NCBI RefSeq assembly: GCF_002847285.1
Contig: NZ_CP025407.1
Coordinates: 4,186,501 to 4,250,500, forward strand
Source of the DNA: Streptomyces sp. CMB-StM0423
Lineage (GTDB): Bacteria > Actinomycetota > Actinomycetes > Streptomycetales > Streptomycetaceae
Direction: 5' to 3'
Length of the DNA stretch: 64,000 bases
Shown: positions 7,465 to 15,675 of the stretch, one piece after another
Numbering within the stretch: the stretch's first letter is position 1
Layout: each line of letters opens with the position of its first letter
The notes under the pieces: model-generated
Seen by the model: the letters and a program-made list of their open reading frames with translations, nothing else
Databases searched by the model: none
What the model was told of the DNA's origin: nothing
Position numbers and translations under genes: made by a program

Positions 7465-9066
7465 ATGACGAGCGTGGACCACGACCCGGCCCGGCGGCCG
7501 GCCGCCGCCCCGGCGCCGGACGAGCCGCCCGTCGCCCCCACCCGGCACGACGAGATCGCCGCCCGCGGCAGCGAGGTCCTCGGCGGCCCGCTCGGGCGCC
7601 GGGCGCTGCTCGGCGGCTCCTGGTGGACTCCGGTGCGGGTGATTGCGCTCGTGGCGATCGGGATGTTCGCGCTCGGCATGGTGCAGAAGTACCCGTGCTA
7701 CGACGGCGCCTGGTTCTCCGGTGCCAACGCCCAGTACACCCGCGCCTGCTACTCCGACATCCCGCACCTCTACCAGGGCCGCGGCTTCGCCGACGACCTC
7801 ACGCCGTACTTCGACCGCATCCCGCCGGAGGCGTCCGGCGGCATGGAGTTCCTTGAGTACCCGGTCCTGACCGGGCTGTTCATGGAGGTCGCCTCCTGGC
7901 TCACCCCCGGCGGCGACGACCTCGTGCACCGCGAGCAGGTCTACTGGCTCGTCAACGCCGGCATGCTGATGATCTGCGTCGCGATCGTGGCCGTCTGCGT
8001 CGCCCGTACGCACCGCCGCCGGCCCTGGGACGCGCTCCTCGTCGCCCTCGCCCCCGCGCTCGCGCTCACCGCGACGATCAACTGGGACCTGCTCGCCGTC
8101 GCCCTCACCGCCGCCGCGATGCTCGCCTGGTCCCGCAGCCGCCCCGTCGCCGCCGGCGTGCTCCTCGGCCTCGCCACCGCCGCCAAGCTGTACCCGGTTC
8201 TGCTGCTGTGGCCGCTGCTGCTGCTCTGTCTGCGCGCCGGGCGGCTACGGCAGTTCGCCACCGCGACCGCCGCCGCGGCCGGCGCCTGGCTCGTCGTCAA
8301 CCTGCCCGTGATGATCAAGGCGCCGGACGGCTGGGCGAAGTTCTACACCTTCAGCCAGGAGCGGGGCGTCGACTTCGGCTCGTTCTGGCTGATCATCTCC
8401 CAGCGGTCCGGCGAGCCCCTGGACGACGCCAACATCTACGCCGCCGCCCTGATGGTCCTCGGCTGCCTCGGCATCGGCGCCCTCGCGCTCACCGCGCCGC
8501 GCCGCCCGCGCTTCGCGCAGCTCGCGTTCCTGGTCGTGGCGCTGTTCATCGTCACCAACAAGGTCTATTCGCCGCAGTACGTGCTGTGGCTCATCCCGCT
8601 CGCCGCACTGGCCCGGCCGCGCTGGCGCGACTTCCTCATCTGGCAGTTCTGTGAGGTCGCGTACTACATGGGCATCTGGCTCTACCTCGCTTACACCAAC
8701 GGCGGCGAGGATGCCAAGGGCCTGCCCCCGGACGGCTACCACGTGGCCATCGCCGCGCATCTGCTGGGCACGCTGTACCTGTGCGCGGTGGTCGTACGGG
8801 ACATCGTGATGCCGGACCGCGATCCCGTACGCCGCCTCGGCGACGACGACCCCGGCGGCGGCGTCCTGGACCGGGCCCGGGACGTGCGGGTGCTGGCCGA
8901 GGCCGGCCACGGGCGGCACGCGGCGGGCGTCGTGGGTGCCCCGGGCGTTCCGGGCGTCGCGGGCGGGCCGGGCGCCCCGGGAGCAGGCGGAGCGCCGGGG
9001 GCGATGCGCGTGCGATGGGGAGCGGAAGGTAGCGCGAAGGCGGGCCGGGTGTCCCCCATCGAGTGA
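7465..9066 (+). CDS. GT87-like polytopic glycosyltransferase (DUF2029 type)
   Basis: 533 residues from the ATG at 7465; the open frame reaches further upstream, but those residues are Pro/Arg-rich and atypical. A hydrophilic N-terminus of about 55 residues is followed by roughly ten hydrophobic segments. The first external loop contains the acidic pair region typical of polyprenyl-phosphate-dependent mannosyltransferases, and KLYPVLLLWPLLLL and NKVYSPQYVLWL are characteristic of the DUF2029/GT87 group. It likely moves a sugar from a lipid-phosphate donor to a cell-surface acceptor; the acceptor is unknown. The C-terminus has a collagen-like Gly-X-Y stretch (GAPGVPGVAGGPGAPGAGG). It is followed by a shared bidirectional terminator. 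Confidence 0.8.
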   Translation: MTSVDHDPARRPAAAPAPDEPPVAPTRHDEIAARGSEVLGGPLGRRALLGGSWWTPVRVIALVAIGMFALGMVQKYPCYDGAWFSGANAQYTRACYSDIPHLYQGRGFADDLTPYFDRIPPEASGGMEFLEYPVLTGLFMEVASWLTPGGDDLVHREQVYWLVNAGMLMICVAIVAVCVARTHRRRPWDALLVALAPALALTATINWDLLAVALTAAAMLAWSRSRPVAAGVLLGLATAAKLYPVLLLWPLLLLCLRAGRLRQFATATAAAAGAWLVVNLPVMIKAPDGWAKFYTFSQERGVDFGSFWLIISQRSGEPLDDANIYAAALMVLGCLGIGALALTAPRRPRFAQLAFLVVALFIVTNKVYSPQYVLWLIPLAALARPRWRDFLIWQFCEVAYYMGIWLYLAYTNGGEDAKGLPPDGYHVAIAAHLLGTLYLCAVVVRDIVMPDRDPVRRLGDDDPGGGVLDRARDVRVLAEAGHGRHAAGVVGAPGVPGVAGGPGAPGAGGAPGAMRVRWGAEGSAKAGRVSPIE

Positions 9067-9138
9067 CGTCGCAGGCCGTCCGACCGGGCATTCTGAGCGG
9101 TTGGTCAGGCCGGACCCGGTCCACTCCGGACACGAGTG

Positions 9139-9166
9139 AGGGCCCGAAGCCGCGGCTTCGGGCCCT
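9139..9166. terminator. Bidirectional terminator
   Basis: A 28-bp perfect palindrome (AGGGCCCGAAGCCG and its complement) lies between the convergent GT87 and racemase-like genes and ends in CCCTTCGT. It probably serves both. Confidence 0.85.
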
Positions 9167-9201
9167 TCGTACGTTCTACGCGGTACGCGGCGAGCGAACC
9201 G

Positions 9202-10233
9202 CTAGCGCTCCACCACCCGGTCCGGCTGCGTCGTCGTGTGCCGCAAGTGCGCGACCATCTCGTCCCCCTGCACCGGCGCCGACGACTCCGCCGGCAGGTA
9301 CAGGATCGACACCTGCATGTGCGGCGGCTCCGCGAACCACCGCTGCTTGCCCTCCCACACGAACGGCGACAGGTTGCGGTTCACCGTCGCCAGCCCCGCC
9401 CGCGCCACGCCCTTCGCCCGCGGCGCCAGCCCGTGCATCGCCTTCGGCGCCTCCAGGCCGACACCCTGCGACGTACCGCCGGCGACCACCACCAGGTGGC
9501 CGTCGCCCGACACCTTCTGCTGCCGGTAGCCGAAGCGGTCGCCCTTCGCCACGCGCGTGACGTCCAGCACCGTGCCCCGGTAGTGCGTCGCGTCGTGGTC
9601 GCCCAGCCACAGCCGGGTGCCGATCCGCGCCCGGAAGCGCGTCTGCGGGAACTGCCGCTGCAACTGCTCGAACTCGTCCGCCCGCAGATGGCTCACGTAC
9701 ATCGTGTGCAGGGGCAGCCGCGCCGCGCGCAGCCGGTCCATCCACGCGATGACCTCGTCCACCGCGCTGGAGCCGTCCGTTCGGTCCAGCGGCAGGTGGA
9801 TCGCGAAGCCTTCCAGCGTCACGTCCGACAGCAAGGACGCCAGCTTCGGCAGTTCCTCCTCCGTGACGCCGTGCCGCCGCATCGAGCTCATCACCTCGAT
9901 GACGACCCGGGCGCCCACCAGCCGCCCCACCGCGTCCACCGACGCGACGGTGCGGATCACCCGCGTCGGCAGCGGGACGGGCTCCTCGGTGAGCTGGTAC
10001 GGGGTGAGGACGAGCAGGTCGCCGCTGACGAAGTCGCGCGCCCGCGCCGCCTCGTACACCGTGCCGACCGCCAGCGGGCTGGCCCCCAGCCGGGCGGCCT
10101 CGGCGGCCAGGCGCTCGTGGCCGAAGCCGTAGCCGTTGCCCTTGCAGACGGGGACGAGTCCGGGGAACTGCTCCAGGATGTGCTGCTGGTGTGCGCGCCA
10201 CCGCGCGGAATCGACGTAGAGCGTGAGCGGCAT
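9202..10233 (-). CDS. Alanine-racemase-like PLP protein
   Basis: 343 residues. PVCKGNGYGFGHERLA near the N-terminus is the PLP-lysine motif of alanine racemase (Lys31), and the following TIM-barrel segments fit the family. The protein is shorter than housekeeping alanine racemases (about 370-390), and I do not see the C-terminal GYxDG motif with the catalytic tyrosine; RFGYRQQKVSGDG is the nearest stretch. It may therefore act on another amino acid or have altered activity. It lies 83 bp downstream of femX on the same strand, which suggests a role in peptidoglycan precursor or bridge chemistry. ATG start; AAGGAAGG lies somewhat far upstream. Confidence 0.75.
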   Translation of the reverse strand: MPLTLYVDSARWRAHQQHILEQFPGLVPVCKGNGYGFGHERLAAEAARLGASPLAVGTVYEAARARDFVSGDLLVLTPYQLTEEPVPLPTRVIRTVASVDAVGRLVGARVVIEVMSSMRRHGVTEEELPKLASLLSDVTLEGFAIHLPLDRTDGSSAVDEVIAWMDRLRAARLPLHTMYVSHLRADEFEQLQRQFPQTRFRARIGTRLWLGDHDATHYRGTVLDVTRVAKGDRFGYRQQKVSGDGHLVVVAGGTSQGVGLEAPKAMHGLAPRAKGVARAGLATVNRNLSPFVWEGKQRWFAEPPHMQVSILYLPAESSAPVQGDEMVAHLRHTTTQPDRVVER

Positions 10234-10274
10234 GGCGGTCGGTGTACCTTCCTTCGCGGTGTCGGGGGCTCTTC

Positions 10275-10288
10275 AGTTCACGTGAAGT
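10275..10288. promoter_or_regulatory. Degenerate parS-like palindrome
   Basis: AGTTCACGTGAAGT keeps the central ten bases TTCACGTGAA of parS but differs at both outer pairs. A second related stretch, CTTCGCGTGAAGT, follows. It lies between femX and the racemase-like gene. It could be a weak ParB site or simply an operator. Confidence 0.35.
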
Positions 10289-10316
10289 CCGCTGCTTCGC
10301 GTGAAGTCCGCCGTGG

Positions 10317-11435
10317 TCAGCGGCGGGACATGTAGATGTCGAGAGCCTTGTGGAGCAGCTTATTCAGTGGGTAGTCCCACTCGCCCAGGTATTCGGCCGC
10401 CTGCCCGCCCGTGCCCACCTTGAACTGGATCAGCCCGAAGAGGTGGTCGGTGTCCACGAGCGCGTCGCCGATGCCGCGCAGGTCGTACACGTGCGCGCCG
10501 GCGGCGTGCGCGTCCTTCATCATCTGCCACTGGATGGCGTTCGACGGGCGCACCTCGCGCCCGTGGTTGGCGGAGGCACCGTACGAATACCACACGTGCC
10601 CGCCCACCGTCAGCATCGTCGTCGCCGCCAGGCACTCGCCCTGGTAGAGCGCGAAGTACAGCCGCATGCGGCCAGGCTCCTCGGCGTTGAGCACCTTCCA
10701 CATGCGCTCGAAGTACCCCTGCGGCCGGGGCCGGAACTTGTCGCGCTCGGCCGTGATCTCGTACAGCCGCTGCCACTCGCCGAAGTGCTCCAGACCGCCC
10801 TGCACCACCTCGACGCCGGCCTTCTCGGCCTTCTTCACGTTGCGCCGCCAGAGCTGGTTGAAGCCCTTGAAGACCTCGTCCAGGGAGCGCCCCGCCAGCG
10901 GCACCTGGAAGACGTACCGCGGCTGTACGTCGCCGAAGCCCGCACCGCCGTCCTCGCCCTGCTGCCAGCCCATCCGCCGCAGCCGCTCGGCGACCTCGAA
11001 TGCCTGCGGCTCGACGACGTCCGCGTTGACGTCGCGCAGCCTCTTGACGTCCGGGTCGGCGATGCCCGCCTTGATCGTCGGCGCCTCCCAGCGGCGGATG
11101 ATCACCGGCGGGCCCATCTTCACGGAGAACGCACCCTGGCTCTTCAGATGCGTCAGCATCGGGTTGAGCCACGCGTCGAGGTTCGGCGCGTACCAGTCGA
11201 TGACCGGCCCCTCCGGCAGATACGCCAGATACCGCTTCACCTTCGGCAACTGCCGGTACAGCACCAGAGCCGCGCCCACCTGCCGGCCGTCGGCGTCGAA
11301 CCAGCCCAGGTTCTCCGCGCGCCACTCGGACTTCACGTCCGCCCACGCCGGGATCTGGCAGTGGCTCGCGGCGGGCAGACTGCGGATGTACGCCAGATGC
11401 TGCTCGCGGCTGATGGGCTGCAGGGTCAGGCTCAT
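10317..11435 (-). CDS. femX: FemAB-family lipid II glycyltransferase
   Basis: 372 residues, the usual size for Fem proteins. It opens with the GNAT-like fold of the family (CQIPAWADVKSEWRAENLGW) and includes RRNVKKAEKAGVEV and WYSYGASANHGREVRPSNAI, both typical of the substrate-binding domains. The protein uses glycyl-tRNA to add the first glycine of the peptidoglycan bridge to lipid II at the inner membrane face; the Streptomyces orthologue is described as essential. GAGGAG upstream of the ATG is a good ribosome binding site. The racemase-like gene follows on the same strand. Confidence 0.9.
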   Translation of the reverse strand: MSLTLQPISREQHLAYIRSLPAASHCQIPAWADVKSEWRAENLGWFDADGRQVGAALVLYRQLPKVKRYLAYLPEGPVIDWYAPNLDAWLNPMLTHLKSQGAFSVKMGPPVIIRRWEAPTIKAGIADPDVKRLRDVNADVVEPQAFEVAERLRRMGWQQGEDGGAGFGDVQPRYVFQVPLAGRSLDEVFKGFNQLWRRNVKKAEKAGVEVVQGGLEHFGEWQRLYEITAERDKFRPRPQGYFERMWKVLNAEEPGRMRLYFALYQGECLAATTMLTVGGHVWYSYGASANHGREVRPSNAIQWQMMKDAHAAGAHVYDLRGIGDALVDTDHLFGLIQFKVGTGGQAAEYLGEWDYPLNKLLHKALDIYMSRR

Positions 11436-11586
11436 GGCGGCGCTCCTCGTGCTGCGGCGGGTTGCCGACTGCGGCAGGCTTCTCGCGGGTGAAGCCTACT
11501 GCGGGCGCACCTCACCCCAGGAGGGAAGGCCCCAAGCGGCGGGGCCACGCAGACACGGGGAGCGCCGGTGGTGTAAGGCGGCGGCG

Positions 11587-11668
11587 CCGTACGGATCAGC
11601 GGCGGGCCGTACGGATCGGCCGTAGGGATCATCCGTACGGACCGGCCGTGCTGATCCGTACGGATCAG
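11587..11668. repeat. Five copies of CCGTACGGATC upstream of femX
   Basis: CCGTACGGATC or one-mismatch forms start at 11587, 11607, 11620, 11633 and 11656. The last is the centre of an 18-bp palindrome, CTGATCCGTACGGATCAG (11651-11668), that overlaps the stop codon of the next gene upstream. This may be a regulator-binding cluster or terminator-like structure ahead of femX. Confidence 0.55.
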
Positions 11669-11970
11669 AGGGAGAAGCCCCCGCGCGCCATCGCCAGGAA
11701 GAAGCCGAGGCCGGCCGCGCCCAGCCCCAGGAGCATCAGGAACCGCTCCCTGGTGGTCACGGAGATCATCTGTCCCCATGCCCCGGTGACGATCCCGATC
11801 AGTCCCGCCCAGGTCGCCGGCACGTGCAGGCCGCGCCACTGGGCCAGGACGAGCGCGATCGCCCCGACGGCGAGCGTGATGGCCAGGAGCGTGTCCTGGG
11901 CGACGTGGTATTCGCCGTCGCTGGCGAAAAGGCCGATGTTGCGCTGCGGGGGCTGTACTGCCTGAGGCAT
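11665..11970 (-). CDS. Small membrane protein, function unknown
   Basis: 101 residues with three hydrophobic segments (LLAITLAVGAIALVLAQW, WAGLIGIVTGAWGQMI, FLMLLGLGAAGLGFFLAMA). ATG at 11970 is fixed by GGAGGTG seven bases upstream; the frame is open further back but that part is Arg-rich. No known domain is recognised. It stands alone between femX and rpsF on the minus strand, with a repeat cluster at its 3' end. Confidence 0.7.
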   Translation of the reverse strand: MPQAVQPPQRNIGLFASDGEYHVAQDTLLAITLAVGAIALVLAQWRGLHVPATWAGLIGIVTGAWGQMISVTTRERFLMLLGLGAAGLGFFLAMARGGFSL

Positions 11971-12206
11971 AGGGCACCTCCATGCCCGTATGGCGGCGCG
12001 GGCTCCAGGGTCGTACGTGACGCCGCTCACACCCGATGTATACAGATTGCCGGGAATCGTGGCCGGATTTCAACCGGAAGGGCCGCTGCGGGTACTGTGT
12101 GCGGTCTGTAGCGGAGTCCGCCCAGGCCATCCCACCGCACCGGCGCCCCATCCGGCGCCGCCCCCGCGGCTGTCAGTGCCGGGCGCTACCGTTGCGACGC
12201 AATGAA

Positions 12207-12260
12207 GAACCTCCTGCCACGGAGAGACCGTGGCCGCCGAGTCCAGAGGAGGTGGGTTCC
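12207..12260 (+). promoter_or_regulatory. rpsF leader, probable S6:S18-binding autoregulatory element
   Basis: The mRNA leader can fold as GAACCTCCT (12207-12215) against the AGGAGG and GGTTC of 12247-12259, enclosing an inner CCACGG/CCGTGG hairpin (12217-12233) followed by CCGCCG. The outer stem hides the rpsF Shine-Dalgarno sequence. A hairpin with a conserved CCG next to it is the known S6:S18 recognition element in rpsF-ssb-rpsR operons. Confidence 0.6.
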
Positions 12261-12263
12261 ACA

Positions 12264-12554
12264 ATGCGTCACTACGAGGTGATGGTCATCCTCGACCCCG
12301 ATCTTGAGGAGCGTGCAGTCTCCCCGTTGATCGAGTCCTTCCTGTCCGTGATCCGTGAGGCCAAGGGCAAGGTGGAGAAGGTCGACACCTGGGGCCGTCG
12401 TCGTCTCGCTTACGAGATCAAGAAGAAGCCCGAGGGCATCTACTCGGTCATCGACATCCAGGCCGAGGCCGATGTCGTCAAGGAGCTCGACCGGCAGATG
12501 AACCTCAACGAGTCGGTGCTGCGGACCAAGGTCCTGCGCCCCGCAATCCACTGA
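12264..12554 (+). CDS. rpsF: 30S ribosomal protein S6
   Basis: 96 residues matching S6 throughout: MRHYEVMVILDPDLEE, WGRRRLAYEIKKKPEGIY and MNLNESVLRTKV. It binds 16S rRNA with S18 in the small-subunit platform. GAGGAGGT precedes the ATG and lies inside a leader hairpin. First gene of rpsF-ssb-rpsR-rplI. Confidence 0.97.
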   Translation: MRHYEVMVILDPDLEERAVSPLIESFLSVIREAKGKVEKVDTWGRRRLAYEIKKKPEGIYSVIDIQAEADVVKELDRQMNLNESVLRTKVLRPAIH

Positions 12555-12724
12555 CCGCAACCGACGAGCAGACCGCGTACGGCCCGTCCGGCGACGGACG
12601 GACCGCGTACGAGTAACCGAACCGACTGAACCGACAGCGCCGGCCGTACTGACAGAACAGACAGCACGGACGGCACTGACAAGCCAGACCGCACCACCCG
12701 GCAGCAACCGCGAGAGGTCAAGAC

Positions 12725-13339
12725 ATGGCAGGCGAGACCGTCATCACCGTCGTCGGAAACCTGACCGATGACCCCGAGCTGCGCTTCACGCCGTCCGGCG
12801 CGGCCGTCGCGAACTTCACGATCGCGTCGACCCCCCGGACGTTCGACCGGCAGACCAACGAGTGGAAGGACGGCGACCCGCTGTTCCTCCGCGCGTCGAT
12901 CTGGCGCCAGGCGGCGGAGAACGTCGCCGAGTCGCTGACGCGCGGCACGCGCGTGGTTGCCCAGGGCCGGCTCCGCCAGCGTTCGTACGAGACCCAGCAG
13001 GGCGAGAAGCGGACCGTGGTGGAGCTGGAGGTCGACGAGATCGGCCCCGCGCTCCGGTACGCCACCGCCAAGGTCACCAAGACCACCGGCAGGGGCGGCC
13101 AGGGCGGCGGCTTCGGCGGTGGCGGTGGCGGCGGTCAGCAGGGCGGTCAGGGCGGCGGCTGGGGCGGAAACCCCGGCGGCGGCCAGGGCGGCCAGGGTGG
13201 CGGCGGCCAGCAGGGCGACCCGTGGGCGACGTCCGGCGGCGGCGGTCAGCAGGGCGGTCAGGGCGGCGGCTGGGGTGGGAACTCCGGCGGCGGCCAGGGC
13301 GGCCAGGGCGGCGGTTACTCGGACGAGCCCCCGTTCTGA
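12725..13339 (+). CDS. ssb: Single-stranded DNA-binding protein
   Basis: 204 residues. The OB fold occupies about residues 1-110 (ETVITVVGNLTDDPELRF, FLRASIWRQAAENVAESL, VVAQGRLRQRSYE). A long Gly/Gln tail includes a near-exact repeat of GGGGQQGGQGGGWGGN, and the protein ends in DEPPF, the acidic tip that recruits repair and replication partners. GAGAGG upstream of the ATG. It sits between rpsF and rpsR as in most bacteria. Confidence 0.97.
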   Translation: MAGETVITVVGNLTDDPELRFTPSGAAVANFTIASTPRTFDRQTNEWKDGDPLFLRASIWRQAAENVAESLTRGTRVVAQGRLRQRSYETQQGEKRTVVELEVDEIGPALRYATAKVTKTTGRGGQGGGFGGGGGGGQQGGQGGGWGGNPGGGQGGQGGGGQQGDPWATSGGGGQQGGQGGGWGGNSGGGQGGQGGGYSDEPPF

Positions 13340-13412
13340 TCCCGGGCTTCCCGGGGCGTGACGAGCGTGCTCGTACACCACACTTCTTGATCACACTGGA
13401 GTAAGAGACATC

Positions 13413-13649
13413 ATGGCGAAGCCGCCTCCGCGCAAGCCAAAGAAGAAGGTTTGCGTCTTCTGCAAGGAGAAGATCTCCTACGTCGACTACAAGGACACGA
13501 ACCTGCTGCGGAAGTTCATTTCCGACCGCGGCAAGATCCGTGCCCGCCGGGTCACCGGCAACTGCACCCAGCATCAGCGTGATGTCGCCACGGCCGTGAA
13601 GAACAGCCGGGAGATGGCGCTGCTGCCCTACACCTCGACCGCACGCTGA
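13413..13649 (+). CDS. rpsR: 30S ribosomal protein S18
   Basis: 78 residues, KVCVFCKEK near the N-terminus and LLRKFISDRGKIRARRVTG in the centre identify S18. The Cys-x-x-Cys pair suggests a zinc-type (C+) paralogue. Start at 13413 with GGAG 12 bases upstream. Partner of S6 in leader-mediated autoregulation. Confidence 0.96.
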   Translation: MAKPPPRKPKKKVCVFCKEKISYVDYKDTNLLRKFISDRGKIRARRVTGNCTQHQRDVATAVKNSREMALLPYTSTAR

Positions 13650-13668
13650 CTGGGAGGGTGAACCAAGC

Positions 13669-14115
13669 ATGAAGATCATCCTCAAGGGCGAGGTCTCCGG
13701 CCTCGGTGCCGCCGGCGATGTCGTCGAGGTCAAGGACGGGTACGCCCGCAACTACCTGATCCCCAACGGGCTGGCGATCCGCTGGACCCGCGGCGGGGAG
13801 AAGGACGTGGCGCAGATCCGCCGCGGCCGCAAGCTGCGCGAGATCGCCTCTGTCGAGCAGGCCAACGCCGTCAAGTCGGAGCTGGAGGGCGTGCAGGTGC
13901 GCCTGTCCACGCGCGCCGGCGCCAGCGGCCGGCTCTTCGGCGCCGTCACCCCGGCCGACATCGCCACGGCGATCAAGCAGGCCGGCGGCCCGGACGTCGA
14001 CAAGCGGCGCATCGAGCTGTCCGCGCCGATCAAGAGCCTCGGCGCCCACCAGGTGTCCGTACGGCTGCACCCCGAGGTCGACGCGAAGGTCGGCGTCGAG
14101 GTCGTGGCCGGCTGA
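13669..14115 (+). CDS. rplI: 50S ribosomal protein L9
   Basis: 148 residues with the L9 N-terminal signature MKIILKGEVSGLGAAGDVVEVKDGYARNYL (first 30 residues) and the second RNA-binding domain at the C-terminus. GGGAGG precedes the ATG, 19 bp after rpsR. Last gene of the operon, followed by a strong hairpin. Confidence 0.96.
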   Translation: MKIILKGEVSGLGAAGDVVEVKDGYARNYLIPNGLAIRWTRGGEKDVAQIRRGRKLREIASVEQANAVKSELEGVQVRLSTRAGASGRLFGAVTPADIATAIKQAGGPDVDKRRIELSAPIKSLGAHQVSVRLHPEVDAKVGVEVVAG

Positions 14116-14143
14116 CGCCGGTCGGCGACGGGTAGGACGAAGG

Positions 14144-14175
14144 ACGGGCCGTGCCCTTGCGGGGGCGCGGCCCGT
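14144..14175 (+). terminator. Terminator of the rpsF-rplI operon
   Basis: Stem ACGGGCCGTGCCC against GGGGCGCGGCCCGT (13 pairs, one G-U), loop of six bases. It lies 28 bp after the rplI stop and between convergent genes. Confidence 0.8.
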
Positions 14176-14265
14176 TCGCATGCGTGGAGCGGAGGCGCTC
14201 GGGCAGGCGGTGGGCCCCCGCGGGCCGGGGATTCGGCCGGCCCGTACCCGTACCGGCTGCCGCGG

Positions 14266-15639
14266 CTAGGCGCGGACGGCGCCCGTGACCAGCCACCGCC
14301 CGGACCGTGCACGCAGCCACAGCGTCACCAGCCGCGTCAGCATCATCAGCCCCATCGACCACCACACCGCCGTCAGCCCCCCGCCCAGCGCCGGCACCGC
14401 CAGCGCCACCGGCGCGAAGACCGCCAGCGTCAGCAGCATCGCCCAGGCCAGATACGGCCCGTCGCCCGCGCCCATGAGCACGCCGTCGAGCACGAACACC
14501 ACCCCCGCCAGCGGCTGCGTCACCGCGACGACCAGCAGCGCCGGCAGCAGCACGTCGTGCACCCCCGCGTCGTCCGTGAAGAGGGGGAGGATCAGCGGCC
14601 GGGCAGCCACCACCAGCGCGCCCAGCACCGCGCCGGTCGCCACCCCCCACTGCACCATCCGCCGGCACGCCTCCCGCGCCCCGTCCACGTCCCCCGCGCC
14701 CAGATACCGGCCGATGATCGCCTGCCCGGCGATCGCTATCGCGTCCAGTGCGAACGCCAGCAGCGACCAGATGCTCAGCACCACCTGGTGCGCGGCAACC
14801 GACTCGTCCCCGAGCCCCGCCGCCACCGCGGTCGCGATGAGCCCGATGGCGCGCAGCGAGAGGGTACGGATCAGCAGCGGCACCCCGGCCCGCGCGGAGG
14901 ACCGTATGCCGGCGGGCTGCGGGCGCAGCGCGGCGCCGTGCTTGCGGGCGCCCCGTACGACGACGAGCAGGTAGACCGCGGCCATCCCCCACTGCGCGAG
15001 CACGGTGCCCCAGGCGGAGCCGGCGATGCCGAGGCCGGCGCCGTAGACGAGGGCGACGTTGAGCACGCCGTTGGCGGTGAAGCCGCCGATGGCGACATAC
15101 AGCGGGGTGCGGGTGTCCTGCAAGCCGCGCAGCACGCCGGTGGCGGCGAAGACGATGAGCATGGCGGGGATGCCGAAGGCGCTGATGCGCAGATACGTCA
15201 CCGCGTACGGCGCGGCGGTGTCGGAGGCGCCGAAGAGGCCGACGAGGCCGGGCGCGGTGGGGACGGTGACCGCGACGAGCGCGGCACCGAGCAGCGCGGC
15301 GAGCCAGATGCCGTCGACGCCCTGCTGGATCGCGGAGCGCAGATCGCCGGCGCCGACGCGGCGGGCGACGGCGGCGGTCGTGGCGTAGGCGAGGAAGACG
15401 AAGACGCTCACGGCGGTGGTGAGGAGCGCGGCGGCGACGCCGAGCCCGGCGAGATGCGGGGTGCCGAGGTGGCCGACGATGGCGCTGTCGGCGAGCACGA
15501 AGAGCGGCTCGGCGACGAGGGCACCGAAGGCGGGGACGGCGAGGGCGACGATCTCGCGGTCGTGCCGCCGCCGGGTACGGCGTCGCTGCTCGCCGGGCGT
15601 GCCCTGGTCGGCGGTGGTGGGCGCGGGGACGTCCTGCAT
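14266..15639 (-). CDS. MATE family efflux transporter (DinF-like)
   Basis: 457 residues, 12 hydrophobic segments in two related halves. ALAVPAFGALVAEPLFVLAD and SAIVGHLGTPHLAGLGVAAA are the DinF-type MATE N-terminus, and DARTPLY-like loop QDTRTPLYVAIGGF is also typical. Cation-coupled export of drugs or metabolites across the membrane; substrate unknown. The ATG at 15639 has no Shine-Dalgarno; a promoter-like pair six bases upstream suggests a leaderless mRNA. It stands between rplI and dnaB, as commonly seen in Streptomyces. Confidence 0.9.
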   Translation of the reverse strand: MQDVPAPTTADQGTPGEQRRRTRRRHDREIVALAVPAFGALVAEPLFVLADSAIVGHLGTPHLAGLGVAAALLTTAVSVFVFLAYATTAAVARRVGAGDLRSAIQQGVDGIWLAALLGAALVAVTVPTAPGLVGLFGASDTAAPYAVTYLRISAFGIPAMLIVFAATGVLRGLQDTRTPLYVAIGGFTANGVLNVALVYGAGLGIAGSAWGTVLAQWGMAAVYLLVVVRGARKHGAALRPQPAGIRSSARAGVPLLIRTLSLRAIGLIATAVAAGLGDESVAAHQVVLSIWSLLAFALDAIAIAGQAIIGRYLGAGDVDGAREACRRMVQWGVATGAVLGALVVAARPLILPLFTDDAGVHDVLLPALLVVAVTQPLAGVVFVLDGVLMGAGDGPYLAWAMLLTLAVFAPVALAVPALGGGLTAVWWSMGLMMLTRLVTLWLRARSGRWLVTGAVRA

Positions 15640-15645
15640 GCAGCA

Positions 15646-15675
15646 AATCTAATAGTCCACAGGTAACAGACGCAA
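15646..15675 (-). promoter_or_regulatory. Possible promoter for a leaderless MATE mRNA
   Basis: On the minus strand TTGCGT (15675-15670) and TAGATT (15651-15646) are 18 bp apart, and the -10 ends six bases before the ATG. No ribosome binding site is present. A DnaA-box-like sequence lies in the spacer. Confidence 0.4.
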
